Position numbers and translations under genes: made by a program. From Bacteroidales bacterium (GTDB lineage: Bacteria; Bacteroidota; Bacteroidia; Bacteroidales; Tenuifilaceae): a stretch of DNA of 13,883 bases. Below, piece by piece: positions 1-7,690 of the stretch. How positions within the stretch are numbered: position 1 is the first letter of the stretch; each line of letters begins with the position of its first letter. Under the pieces are notes generated by a model. That model did not search any database, had not been told where the DNA came from, and worked only from the letters and a program-made list of their open reading frames with translations. The stretch is taken from positions 1-13,883 of the forward strand of contig WBUV01000035.1 of NCBI GenBank assembly GCA_008933525.1. The letters are read 5' to 3'.

Positions 1-378
1 ACCACAACCAGAACGACCCGAAAGGTTGGGCTTGGTATTCCTTTGCTTAAGCAAAATGCGGAACAGGCTGGTGGAAGCATGCAAATTGAGTCTGTCTTAG
101 GACAAGGCACTACGCTTAAAGCCACTCTTAACCCAAATAATATTGATTGTTTACCCATTGGCGATGTTGCAGGTGTAGTTACTATGCTTATCTGCTCATA
201 TCCCGATACTAACTTTTTATTCAGCTACAAGAGGGGTTCCGATGAGTTTGCCATATCTACTGGGGATATTGTAGAGGCATTAGATGGTGTGGCTGTTAAT
301 AACCCCAGCATTTACCCACTTATTAAGGAATTAATATCCTCAAATTTAGACGAATTACAAATAAGTGAATTAGGTTGA
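1..378 (+). CDS. GHKL ATP-binding protein of hydrogenase cluster, C-terminal part
   Basis: This is the 3' part of a gene entering from the left edge; the frame is open from base 1 and ends at TGA 376-378, leaving 125 codons. The first residues, TTTRTTRKVGLGIPLLK, are the G2-box region of a GHKL (HATPase_c) ATP-binding fold, followed by a GG..I.S..G.GT strand pair typical of anti-sigma-factor/histidine-kinase-like ATPases. The remaining ~80 residues are the extra C-terminal domain seen in the small ATP-binding proteins encoded beside [FeFe]-hydrogenase and NuoE/NuoF-like genes in anaerobes. The N box lies outside the window. Its place just upstream of the hyd genes, on the same strand and 107 bases away, supports a regulatory role for the hydrogenase, but the exact function of this family is not known to me. 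A TTG at 43 is only an internal codon, not the start. Confidence 0.8.
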   Translation, partial: TTTRTTRKVGLGIPLLKQNAEQAGGSMQIESVLGQGTTLKATLNPNNIDCLPIGDVAGVVTMLICSYPDTNFLFSYKRGSDEFAISTGDIVEALDGVAVNNPSIYPLIKELISSNLDELQISELG

Positions 379-393
379 AAAACATAAAATCGA

Positions 394-426
394 TTGTTAG
401 CGAATTAACAATAAACGGTAATTTTG
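394..426 (+). promoter_or_regulatory. Candidate promoter for the hydrogenase genes
   Basis: The gap before the first hydrogenase-associated gene contains TAATTTTG at 419-426, an exact match to the Bacteroidota -7 consensus TAnnTTTG. A TTG lies upstream at 394-396 as a possible -33 element; the 22-base spacer is slightly longer than the usual 19-21. Transcription would start near 432 and give a ~50-base leader. This would allow hyd transcription separate from the ATPase gene upstream. The match is short and the DNA AT-rich, so chance is possible. Confidence 0.4.
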
Positions 427-485
427 CGGTCGAAATGATATATTAAGTTATTCAAACCAACCAAAATACACAAATAGAATTAACT

Positions 486-884
486 ATGACAAAAGTTAAA
501 TCGTTGGCTGATCTGAAGAAGATGAAAGAAACCCTTCAATCTAAGATTGACCTTAGGGAAAAGGGCGATGCTTCGGAAAGCCTAGTGCAAATTAAAGTAG
601 CGATGGCTACTTGCGGTATTGCCTCAGGTGCAAAAACCGTAATGGAATTTATGATGGAGGAGCTTGATAAAAGAGGTATTCAAGCGGTTGTTACTCAAAC
701 TGGTTGTATGGGATACTGCTATGCAGAACCTACAATTGAGGTAAAGCTTCCTGGTAATGAACCAGTGATTTTTGGGTATGTTGATACAAAGAAGGCCGAT
801 GATATCATTGAAAAATATATCAAAAACGGCGAGTTTGTTGATGGCATCATCCCAACTAACTACGAGACAATTGATAACAAATAA
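486..884 (+). CDS. Thioredoxin-like (2Fe-2S) ferredoxin-family protein of hydrogenase operon
   Basis: A 132-residue soluble protein. Residues 1-30 form a charged helix; residues ~34-125 resemble the thioredoxin-like [2Fe-2S] fold found in NuoE and at the N terminus of HydB. The ligand segments are VAMATCGIASGA (C43) and QTGCMGYCYAEP (C74, C78). The domain normally uses four cysteines and the first is alanine here (A39 by alignment with HydB C11), so only three are present in the whole protein. As far as I recall, stand-alone relatives in hydrogenase operons share this pattern, so it may be family-typical rather than damage. It lies 20 bases before hydB and is probably cotranscribed. It may be an accessory electron-transfer or docking subunit, but that is inferred. 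The ATG has no clear Shine-Dalgarno sequence. Confidence 0.85.
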   Translation: MTKVKSLADLKKMKETLQSKIDLREKGDASESLVQIKVAMATCGIASGAKTVMEFMMEELDKRGIQAVVTQTGCMGYCYAEPTIEVKLPGNEPVIFGYVDTKKADDIIEKYIKNGEFVDGIIPTNYETIDNK

Positions 885-890
885 TCCATC

Positions 891-896
891 AGGAGG
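891..896 (+). promoter_or_regulatory. Strong ribosome binding site for hydB
   Basis: AGGAGG lies 8 bases before the ATG at 905. This is a near-perfect Shine-Dalgarno sequence, notable in a genome where several starts (486, 7173, 7741) lack one. It fixes the hydB start and fits high expression. Confidence 0.8.
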
Positions 897-904
897 TAGT
901 TGTA

Positions 905-2698
905 ATGGCAAAGTATAAAATGCATTTACTAGTTTGTGGAGGCACAGGTTGTAAAGCTTCCGCAAGCGATGCGATTGTAGAAACGTTGAAGAAAGAAGTG
1001 GCTGCAAATAACCTTGAGAATGAAGTTCAGGTTATTTTAACTGGCTGCTTTGGTTTCTGTGAGAAAGGACCTATTGTTAAGGTTCTTCCCGATAATACTT
1101 TCTACACACAGGTTAAACCAGAAGATGCTGCTGAAATTGTTAAGGAGCACCTTGTTAAAGGACGTAAAGTAGCTCGCCTGCTTTATACCGATCCTACTAA
1201 GAATGAGCATATTTCTGACTCAAAACATATGGGATTTTACCGTAAGCAAATTCGTATTGCTTTACGTAACTGCGGTTTTATCAATCCTGAAAGTATTGAT
1301 GAGTATATTGCTCGCGATGGTTACCAAGCAATTGGAAAAGCCCTTGCAGAGTTGAATCCTCAGCAAACTATTGATATTATTAAGAAATCTGGTCTTCGCG
1401 GTCGTGGAGGTGGTGGTTTCCCAACTGGCTTAAAGTGGGAGATTGCTAGTAAGAACGCTGCTGATCAGAAATACGTTGTATGTAATGCCGATGAGGGAGA
1501 CCCAGGTGCGTTCATGGACCGTTCAATTCTTGAGGGTGACCCACACTCAGTTATTGAGGCTATGGCTATTTGCGGTTACTGTATTGGTGCTACAAAAGGT
1601 TTAGTTTATATCCGTGCTGAGTACCCACTTGCTATTCAGCGTTTGAAGGTTGCTATTAGCCAAGCACGTGAATACGGCCTACTTGGAAAAGATATTCTTG
1701 GTTCAGGTTTCGATTTCGATATTGAATTACGTTACGGTGCTGGTGCTTTCGTTTGCGGTGAGGAAACTTCGTTGATTCACTCAATGGAAGGTTTACGTGG
1801 TGAACCAACTGTTAAGCCACCATTCCCCGCAGAGAGCGGTTATATGGGCAAGCCAACCAACGTAAACAACGTTGAAACATTTGCTAACGTTCCTGTTATT
1901 GTTCTTAAAGGTGCTGATTGGTACTCATCAATTGGTACTGAAAAATCAAAAGGAACAAAAGTATTTGCCCTTGCTGGAAAAATCAATAACGTAGGTTTAA
2001 TTGAGGTTCCAATGGGTATCACCCTTCGCGAAGTTATCTTCGAAATTGGTGGTGGTATTAAGAATGGTAAGAAATTTAAAGCAGTACAAACAGGTGGTCC
2101 ATCGGGTGGTTGCTTAACTGAGAAGCACCTTGATACTCCAATTGACTTTGACAACCTTATCGCTGCAGGCTCAATGATGGGTTCTGGTGGTATGATTGTT
2201 ATGGACGAGGACGACTGTATGGTTGCCGTGGCTAAATTCTACCTTGACTTTACTGTTGAGGAAAGCTGCGGAAAATGTTCACCTTGCCGTATTGGTAACA
2301 AGCGTCTTTTTGAGTTGCTTGAGAAGATTACAAAGGGTGAAGGAACAATGGAGGATTTGGATAGACTTCGTAACCTATCGCACGTTATTAAGGATACAGC
2401 TCTTTGCGGTTTAGGTCAAACTTCTCCAAATCCAGTTCTTTCTACATTAGACAACTTCTACCATGAGTATTTGGCTCACGTTAATGACAGGAAGTGTCCT
2501 GCTGGTCAGTGTAAGTCGTTAATGCAGTATGTGGTTGATGCAGAGGCTTGCGTTGGATGTACTGCATGTGCTCGTAACTGTCCTGTTAATGCAATCAGCG
2601 GTGAGCGTAAAAAACCTCATGAAATCGACACTGCAATCTGTATCAAGTGCGGTGCATGTATTGAGAAATGTAAATTCAATGCTATTAGCATTCAATAA
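905..2698 (+). CDS. hydB: Electron-bifurcating [FeFe]-hydrogenase subunit HydB (NuoF-like)
   Basis: A 597-residue flavin/iron-sulfur subunit that exchanges electrons with NAD(H). Domains in order: an N-terminal thioredoxin-like [2Fe-2S] domain with C11, C16, C48 and C52; a NuoF core with the FMN/NAD-binding segments GLRGRGGGGFPTGLKWE (about 164-180), CNADEGDPGAFMDRS and GAGAFVCGEETSLIHSMEG; an SLBB-like region; the [4Fe-4S] site ESCGKCSPCRIG plus TALCGLGQ; and a C-terminal tandem ferredoxin domain, CVGCTACARNCP and CIKCGACIEKC. The N-terminal and C-terminal extensions distinguish HydB from respiratory NuoF and are typical of trimeric bifurcating hydrogenases. In that family FMN in this subunit couples NADH and reduced ferredoxin oxidation to H2 formation, or the reverse. 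It is followed by hydA after 13 bases. Arginine codons are almost all CGT/CGC. Confidence 0.95.
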   Translation: MAKYKMHLLVCGGTGCKASASDAIVETLKKEVAANNLENEVQVILTGCFGFCEKGPIVKVLPDNTFYTQVKPEDAAEIVKEHLVKGRKVARLLYTDPTKNEHISDSKHMGFYRKQIRIALRNCGFINPESIDEYIARDGYQAIGKALAELNPQQTIDIIKKSGLRGRGGGGFPTGLKWEIASKNAADQKYVVCNADEGDPGAFMDRSILEGDPHSVIEAMAICGYCIGATKGLVYIRAEYPLAIQRLKVAISQAREYGLLGKDILGSGFDFDIELRYGAGAFVCGEETSLIHSMEGLRGEPTVKPPFPAESGYMGKPTNVNNVETFANVPVIVLKGADWYSSIGTEKSKGTKVFALAGKINNVGLIEVPMGITLREVIFEIGGGIKNGKKFKAVQTGGPSGGCLTEKHLDTPIDFDNLIAAGSMMGSGGMIVMDEDDCMVAVAKFYLDFTVEESCGKCSPCRIGNKRLFELLEKITKGEGTMEDLDRLRNLSHVIKDTALCGLGQTSPNPVLSTLDNFYHEYLAHVNDRKCPAGQCKSLMQYVVDAEACVGCTACARNCPVNAISGERKKPHEIDTAICIKCGACIEKCKFNAISIQ

Positions 2699-2711
2699 TT
2701 AGGGGTGAACA

Positions 2712-4487
2712 ATGGAAACAGTAAAACTTACAATAGATAATAGAGAAGTAGAAGTACCTAAGGGGACTACTATTTATAAAGCAGCAAAAAGTTTAGGAAT
2801 CGACATTCCTGTTCTTTGCTACATGGATTTACACGACCTTAAGGTTGAGAATAAACCCGCTGGCTGTAGAATTTGTGTTGTAGAGGTTGAGGGACGTAGA
2901 AATCTTGCTCCTAGCTGCTCAACCGACTGTATGAATGGTATGGTGGTTAAAACACACACTACCCGAGTTATTAACGCTCGTCGTACAGTTATGGAGTTAA
3001 TCCTTTCGGATCACCCAAAGGATTGCTTAATCTGTCCAAAGAGTGGTCATTGCGACCTTCAGGATATGGCTGTTCGCTTTGGAATTCGCGAGATTCCTGG
3101 CCAAGAATTTGCTGAAATGTCGACCTACAAGAAAGACTTTTCTCCATCAATTATCCGCGATGTAGATAAGTGTATTATGTGCCGTCGTTGCGAAACTATG
3201 TGTAACGATGTCCAAACAGTTGGTGCACTTAGTGCGGTTAACCGTGGTTTTATGTCTGTTGTGGCTCCTGCTTTTGAGCAAGATTTGGAAAAATCACCTT
3301 GTACTTATTGCGGACAGTGTGTGGCTGTTTGTCCTACTGGCGCTTTAACTGAGGTTGACCATACCGCTAAAGTTATCCGTGCTTTATCGGATCCTACCAA
3401 AACGGTTCTAGTGCAAACAGCTCCTGCTGTTCGTGTAGCGCTTGGTGAGGAGTTTGGAATGGAGCCAGGTACTTTGGTTACAGGTAAAATGGCTGCTGCT
3501 TTACGCCAAATTGGTTTCGACTATGTGTTCGATACCGATTTTGCTGCTGACTTAACCATTATGGAGGAAGGCACTGAGTTGCTAGACCGTTTAACCCGTC
3601 ACTTAAATGGCGATAAGAACGTTAAGTTACCTATTCTTACAAGTTGCTGCCCAGGTTGGGTAAACTTCTTTGAGAATAACTACAACGATATGTTAGATGT
3701 ACCTTCAACTGCAAAATCTCCACAGCAGATGTTTGGTGCAATTGCAAAATCATACTTTGCAGAAAAGTTAGGCAAGAAACGCGAGGATTTAGTGGTTGTT
3801 TCAATTATGCCTTGCTTGGCTAAGAAGTACGAGTGCCAACGCGATGAGTTCAAGCACGATAACAATCCCGATGTTGACTACTCAATATCGACTCGTGAAC
3901 TTGCTCACATGATTAAATCATTTAACCTGAATTTCGCAGAGTTGCACGATGAAGATTTCGATCGTCCTCTAGGTGAGTCAACAGGTGCAGCTGTTATTTT
4001 CGGTGCAACTGGTGGTGTTATTGAGGCTGCTGTTCGTACAGCTTACGAAGTTCAAACAGGAAAACCATTGCCAAAGATTGATTTTACAGAGCTTCGTGGT
4101 ATGGATGGTATTCGTTCAGCAACTATCGATTTCAATGGTCTTCCAATAAGCATAGGAATTGCACACGGATTAGGTAATGCACGCAAACTTCTTGATGATG
4201 TTCGTGACGGCAAGGTAAGTTACCACGCAATTGAGATCATGGCTTGTCCTGGTGGATGTATTGGTGGTGGCGGTCAGCCTCTACACCATGGTGATTCTTC
4301 GATAATTAAGGCTCGTATGGCTGCAATTTATCGTGAGGATGCAGGTAAGACTATTCGTAAGTCGCACGAAAACCCATACATCAAGCAATTGTACGAAGAG
4401 TTCTTGGGTAAACCAATGAGCGATAAGGCACACCACCTGCTTCATACACATTACTTCAAGAAGGGTAATAAAGATATTTACATTTAA
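2712..4487 (+). CDS. hydA: [FeFe]-hydrogenase catalytic subunit HydA
   Basis: A 591-residue catalytic subunit that carries the H-cluster and interconverts protons and H2 in the cytoplasm. The N terminus is a NuoG-like [2Fe-2S] domain (CYMDLHD...GCRICVVEVEG...C), followed by a His-Cys [4Fe-4S] site (HPKDCLICPKSGHCDLQ) and two [4Fe-4S] clusters (CIMCRRCETMC and CTYCGQCVAVCP). The three H-cluster signatures are intact: L1 TSCCPGW (C312, C313), L2 MPCLAKKYE (C368) and L3 MACPGGCIGGGGQP (C512, C516). C312 matches the proton-relay cysteine of characterised enzymes. A small-subunit-like C-terminal segment (GKPMSDKAHHLLHTHY) closes the protein; there is no additional C-terminal [2Fe-2S] domain. An AGGGGTG ribosome binding site sits just before the ATG. 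The HydE, HydF and HydG maturases it needs are not in this window. Motifs and neighbours indicate the trimeric NAD/ferredoxin-linked group. Confidence 0.96.
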   Translation: METVKLTIDNREVEVPKGTTIYKAAKSLGIDIPVLCYMDLHDLKVENKPAGCRICVVEVEGRRNLAPSCSTDCMNGMVVKTHTTRVINARRTVMELILSDHPKDCLICPKSGHCDLQDMAVRFGIREIPGQEFAEMSTYKKDFSPSIIRDVDKCIMCRRCETMCNDVQTVGALSAVNRGFMSVVAPAFEQDLEKSPCTYCGQCVAVCPTGALTEVDHTAKVIRALSDPTKTVLVQTAPAVRVALGEEFGMEPGTLVTGKMAAALRQIGFDYVFDTDFAADLTIMEEGTELLDRLTRHLNGDKNVKLPILTSCCPGWVNFFENNYNDMLDVPSTAKSPQQMFGAIAKSYFAEKLGKKREDLVVVSIMPCLAKKYECQRDEFKHDNNPDVDYSISTRELAHMIKSFNLNFAELHDEDFDRPLGESTGAAVIFGATGGVIEAAVRTAYEVQTGKPLPKIDFTELRGMDGIRSATIDFNGLPISIGIAHGLGNARKLLDDVRDGKVSYHAIEIMACPGGCIGGGGQPLHHGDSSIIKARMAAIYREDAGKTIRKSHENPYIKQLYEEFLGKPMSDKAHHLLHTHYFKKGNKDIYI

Positions 4488-4505
4488 TTGAGGGAGGATA
4501 AATCA

Positions 4506-4991
4506 ATGTCACATATAAAAGTTGGGCTTAAGCCAGAGCAGATTAAGGCAATTCAAGACATCTGCAAATCGTTCAACAACGAACCAGGCGAGCTAATTAA
4601 TGTTCTTCACAAAACACAAGGATATTTCGGTTATCTCCCTGCAGAGGTTCAGGAAGTTGTTGCTGCAAATCTTAACATTTCTGTAGCTAAGGTTTACGGG
4701 GTAGTAACTTTCTACTCTTTCTTCACTATGATTCCAAAAGGCAAGTATCCAATCAGTATTTGTACTGGTACTGCTTGCTATGTTCGTGGTGCAGAGAAAG
4801 TTCTAGATGAGTTCAAGAGAATCCTCGAGATCAAAGTTGGTGAAACTTCAGCCGATGGTAAATTCTCATTAAGCTGCTTACGTTGTGTAGGTGCTTGCGG
4901 ATTGGCTCCTGTGGTGCTAGTTGGCGAGAAAGTTTACGGTCGCGTTTCGCCCGATGGTGTTAAGGATATCATTAAAGAATATCAAGATTAA
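4506..4991 (+). CDS. hydC: [FeFe]-hydrogenase subunit HydC (NuoE-like)
   Basis: A 161-residue NuoE-family [2Fe-2S] subunit. An N-terminal helical domain contains the family signature LHKTQGYFGYLP (34-45) and VYGVVTFYSFF (63-73); a thioredoxin-like domain then carries the ligands C86 and C91 (CTGTAC) and C127 and C131 (CVGAC). It completes the HydABC trimer and passes electrons between HydB and HydA. I chose ATG 4506 because GGGAGG at 4492-4497 is 8 bases upstream; the in-frame TTG at 4488, directly after the hydA stop, would place that Shine-Dalgarno sequence inside the gene. The gap to hydA is then 18 bases, which fits a cotranscribed operon. The gene is followed by two hairpins. Confidence 0.94.
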   Translation: MSHIKVGLKPEQIKAIQDICKSFNNEPGELINVLHKTQGYFGYLPAEVQEVVAANLNISVAKVYGVVTFYSFFTMIPKGKYPISICTGTACYVRGAEKVLDEFKRILEIKVGETSADGKFSLSCLRCVGACGLAPVVLVGEKVYGRVSPDGVKDIIKEYQD

Positions 4992-5004
4992 TTTGATATA
5001 GGGT

Positions 5005-5029
5005 TAATACCCGTTAACCTCGGGTATTA
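5005..5029 (+). terminator. Hairpin downstream of hydC (first of two)
   Basis: TAATACCCG (5005-5013) pairs perfectly with CGGGTATTA (5021-5029) across a 7-base loop. No T tract follows directly, so it may act as a 3'-end stabilising structure or part of a double terminator rather than as an independent terminator. Confidence 0.5.
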
Positions 5030-5047
5030 GTTTAGGTTGGTTAAGCG

Positions 5048-5078
5048 AAAAGGGTGCTGTTTTCACAGCACCCTTTTT
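5048..5078 (+). terminator. Strong intrinsic terminator, probably bidirectional
   Basis: AAAAGGGTGCTG (5048-5059) pairs with CAGCACCCTTTT (5066-5077) as a perfect 12-bp stem with a 6-base loop. The T run follows on the plus strand and the A run on the left gives the equivalent on the minus strand. It lies between the converging hydC and chemoreceptor genes and could end both transcripts. Confidence 0.88.
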
Positions 5079-5096
5079 ATTACAGGTATTCGTTTA

Positions 5097-7175
5097 CTAG
5101 AAGTTTTCGTATTCCGATTCGTCGCTTTTCATTTTGAGGTTTATCCCTTTGCCACTTGGCTTTGTAGGGTTTGGCTTAATTGTTTGTGGATGATTAATGG
5201 TCTTTTTTTCTGGAATTATTGTTGATTTAGTTGGAGCAGCAGTCGGTTTTACCCTTTTCTGAGTTATGACCTTACCATGTTCTTCTACCTTGAAGAATGA
5301 AATAAGTTCTTTTAACTGCTCTGCTTGGCTGCTTAATTCCTCGGAGCTAGTAGCTAGTTCTTCGCTCGATGCTGCATTTTGCTGAGTAACAAGGTTTAAC
5401 TGTTGAAGTGCAACATTTATTTGATCTGTTCCAGCATTTTGCTCGTTACTTGCTGCAGATATTTCTTGTACGAGTTTGGCCGTTTTTTCAATTTCGGGGA
5501 TTAGGCTACCCATTAATTCCGATGCACTTTCGGTTACGTGAACGCTTTTTGATGCGAGGTCGACAATTTCGTCGGCGGCAACTTTGCTTCGTTCAGCAAG
5601 TTTACGAACTTCAGCTGCGACGACTGCAAATCCGCGACCATGTTCTCCAGCCCTTGCTGCTTCAACGGCAGCATTAAGCGCAAGTATGTTTGTTTGGAAT
5701 GCAATATCGTTAATGATACTAATTTTATTGGCAATATTTCGGATTGAAGATAAACTTTCCTGAGCAGCCATTCCCACTTTTTGCACACCCTGCGAAACGT
5801 TTACTGATATTTTTTCTGCTTGTTGTGAGTTTTCTGAGTTTTGTTGAATGTTTGCTGCCATTTCCTCCATCGAACTACTTACCTCTTCCGCGCTCGATGC
5901 TTGTTCGCTAGCACCCTGTGAGAGTTGCATTGATGCCGAGCTAACCTCGTTACTTGCTGTGGAAATACTATCGGCGCCAAGTTTAATATTCTCAACAATA
6001 TCCTTAACCTTTGTAATCATATCGCGGAGCGACTGTGCTAATTGGCCAATCTCATCCTTTTGATATATATCGACAGTTGCAGTTAAATCGCCCTGTGCAA
6101 CCTTAGTGGCGAATTCAACACCTTTCTTAATTGCCATTACTAATGATTGAACAATGGTTCGTAAAACAAGCATTACAAGCCCTACAGCAAGCAATGTAAC
6201 GATAAGTAACGTTATTCTTACTTGATTAAGAATTTTGTTCATTTCGGCTTCGTAGAACGATACTGCCACAAATGCATCAATTGGTTCGTAGTATTCAATA
6301 TATTGTACTTTGTTGGATCCCTGCCATATATACTCGCTTCTGAAAACTTGGGTGGTTTTATGTTCAAGCATAAACTTGAAGAAATCTTCATTGGAGATAT
6401 TTGTACCTACGCTTGTTGGGTGAACTATAATGTTACCATCGGCACCAACAATATAGGGGTAACCGCTATCAAAAAATTTTTTCTTGTTAAATAGGTCTTG
6501 AATATGAGTTAAATCTTTCTCGGGCATACCAACAAATAGCATTCCCTTAATTTCGCCATTAATTTTTATTGGTTCGTAGGCGGTTAAGTACCAGTCGTCT
6601 ACTACCCAAGCTCTTCCTGTATAGGTTTGCCCTTTATCAATGGCTTGTGCAACAGGACTATCCGATGGAATAAAGGTGCTAACAGCCCTACTGCCATCAG
6701 CATTTTTTACGTTAGTTGAAATTCGGATGTACCCTTGAGGTATTTTCTGAAAAACAGTTACTGCCTTAACATCCATAGCACTTATTGCATCTACAATGTC
6801 GAAGTTTCCATGAATTGCTTTTCCTCCAAGAGTCCATTTCCTAACAGAAACCTTGTTTGTTGCACCGCTTACCTGATTCCTTGCATCGTAATCAATATAA
6901 TCGCTAGTTTCCCTCAACTCGCCCAATCGGTAAAAGTAATTGTGGGCTAGGTTAAGGGATAGATTCACTTTCTCTTTGTTTCCTTTGTATTCTACCGCAA
7001 TAACTTCAACTAAATCTGATACTTGCTCGGTCATTTGCTTATCCGTTGAATCCTTAACTTGACGTTGTATCATATTATTTGCAATTAATCCAAAAATTGC
7101 AAATGCAACCACAACGAATCCGCTCATTATAGCGTTTAGGCGAATTCCAATTTTTATGTCATTAATCCATTTCAT
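5097..7175 (-). CDS. Methyl-accepting chemotaxis protein with periplasmic Cache domains
   Basis: A 692-residue transmembrane chemoreceptor. TM1 is at about residues 15-36. A periplasmic sensor of ~280 residues looks like a Cache type: a first module with [16 protein letters not shown] and a WYLTAYEPI strand followed by [15 protein letters not shown], then a second PAS-like module with [17 protein letters not shown] (about 234-250). TM2 is at ~319-340, then a HAMP domain to ~395, then a long coiled coil with the methylation helix [17 protein letters not shown] and the hairpin tip [20 protein letters not shown] and [20 protein letters not shown], which contacts CheA/CheW. The C terminus is a ~50-residue basic, Pro/Thr/Lys-rich flexible segment ending in EYENF. 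Its ligand cannot be read from the sequence; Cache sensors in general often bind small organic molecules. It lies 31 bases after a receiver-only regulator on the same strand. The ATG at 7173-7175 has no clear Shine-Dalgarno sequence. Confidence 0.94.
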   Translation of the reverse strand: MKWINDIKIGIRLNAIMSGFVVVAFAIFGLIANNMIQRQVKDSTDKQMTEQVSDLVEVIAVEYKGNKEKVNLSLNLAHNYFYRLGELRETSDYIDYDARNQVSGATNKVSVRKWTLGGKAIHGNFDIVDAISAMDVKAVTVFQKIPQGYIRISTNVKNADGSRAVSTFIPSDSPVAQAIDKGQTYTGRAWVVDDWYLTAYEPIKINGEIKGMLFVGMPEKDLTHIQDLFNKKKFFDSGYPYIVGADGNIIVHPTSVGTNISNEDFFKFMLEHKTTQVFRSEYIWQGSNKVQYIEYYEPIDAFVAVSFYEAEMNKILNQVRITLLIVTLLAVGLVMLVLRTIVQSLVMAIKKGVEFATKVAQGDLTATVDIYQKDEIGQLAQSLRDMITKVKDIVENIKLGADSISTASNEVSSASMQLSQGASEQASSAEEVSSSMEEMAANIQQNSENSQQAEKISVNVSQGVQKVGMAAQESLSSIRNIANKISIINDIAFQTNILALNAAVEAARAGEHGRGFAVVAAEVRKLAERSKVAADEIVDLASKSVHVTESASELMGSLIPEIEKTAKLVQEISAASNEQNAGTDQINVALQQLNLVTQQNAASSEELATSSEELSSQAEQLKELISFFKVEEHGKVITQKRVKPTAAPTKSTIIPEKKTINHPQTIKPNPTKPSGKGINLKMKSDESEYENF

Positions 7176-7206
7176 ATTGTTGATATTTAAGGTTTTTACT
7201 AGTGAA

Positions 7207-7602
7207 TTATATTTTTCCGTAATAGTGCTTATTGTTCATTACGGAACGAATTGCTTTTTCGAGGTGAAGGAAAACATCGTCTTTGTTTATATAGCCCATT
7301 GCACCAGCCTCAATCATGGCCTTTAAATTTTCGAACTCGTTATGCATCGATATGGCTATAATTTTAAGATAAGGATAGTGTACCTTTGCTATTTGGTATG
7401 TAGCGGCAATTCCATCCATTTCGGGCATTTTTATGTCAACTAGAGCAATGTCAATTGATGTATCTTTAGCAAGTTTAATGAATTCAACACCATTTTTTGC
7501 CTCGCCAACAATAGCAAAATCGGGTATTTGCTCCAGATAGAAACGTATTGCTTTACGAAACTCCTCGCTGTCGTCTACTATTGCTATTCGGATTGATGCC
7601 AT
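7207..7602 (-). CDS. Single-domain response regulator (NarL-type receiver, no output domain)
   Basis: A 131-residue protein consisting only of a receiver domain. The acidic pair is D10/D11, the phosphoacceptor D56 ([12 protein letters not shown]), the switch residue S85 and the invariant lysine K107 (YINKDD), so phosphorylation chemistry looks intact. The sequence resembles the receiver of NarL/LuxR-type regulators, but the gene stops at HYYGKI where the linker and HTH would begin. Only 31 bases separate its stop from the chemoreceptor start, with no leftover HTH, so this appears to be a natural receiver-only protein. The start at ATG 7600-7602 is preferred; an upstream in-frame TTG would add ten residues, KVILKKRI-like, not typical of receivers. 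It may act like CheY, or as a phosphate sink or alternative target for the divergent histidine kinase; both are inferences from position. Confidence 0.88.
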   Translation of the reverse strand: MASIRIAIVDDSEEFRKAIRFYLEQIPDFAIVGEAKNGVEFIKLAKDTSIDIALVDIKMPEMDGIAATYQIAKVHYPYLKIIAISMHNEFENLKAMIEAGAMGYINKDDVFLHLEKAIRSVMNNKHYYGKI

Positions 7603-7614
7603 AATTCTTTTTTT

Positions 7615-7622
7615 CAAAATTA
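7615..7622 (-). promoter_or_regulatory. Candidate -7 box for the receiver/chemoreceptor transcript
   Basis: On the minus strand this reads TAATTTTG, an exact match to the Bacteroidota TAnnTTTG element and identical to the box before the hydrogenase genes. It would give a very short leader before the ATG at 7602. I see no good TTG at the expected -33 distance, so support is limited. Confidence 0.3.
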
Positions 7623-7690
7623 CCTTTATCAAAAAAAGTGATTAATAGTTATTCTACTATTTGTTGTTGCGTTAAATACCCTTTTTTAAT

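Noticed and set aside
624..1007. Minus-strand open frame of 127 codons across the end of the ferredoxin-like gene and start of hydB
   Set aside because: It lies antisense to two clearly conserved genes and has no recognisable domain.
1840..2154. Minus-strand open frame of 104 codons inside hydB
   Set aside because: Fully antisense to the conserved NuoF core; composition reflects the opposite strand.
2196..2414. Plus-strand open frame of 72 codons inside hydB in another frame
   Set aside because: It overlaps the [4Fe-4S] site coding region of hydB; no ribosome binding site or domain.
4488..4505. TTG at 4488 as start of hydC
   Set aside because: It abuts the hydA stop, would bury the GGGAGG ribosome binding site, and adds residues not expected in NuoE-type proteins; ATG 4506 is better.
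5408..6494. Several plus- and minus-strand open frames within the chemoreceptor gene
   Set aside because: The chemoreceptor frame carries the signalling tip, HAMP and Cache segments throughout, so these are by-products of its codon pattern.
7603..7632. TTG at 7630-7632 as start of the receiver-only regulator
   Set aside because: It would add ten residues before the first beta strand and overlap a candidate promoter box; ATG 7602 starts the fold normally.
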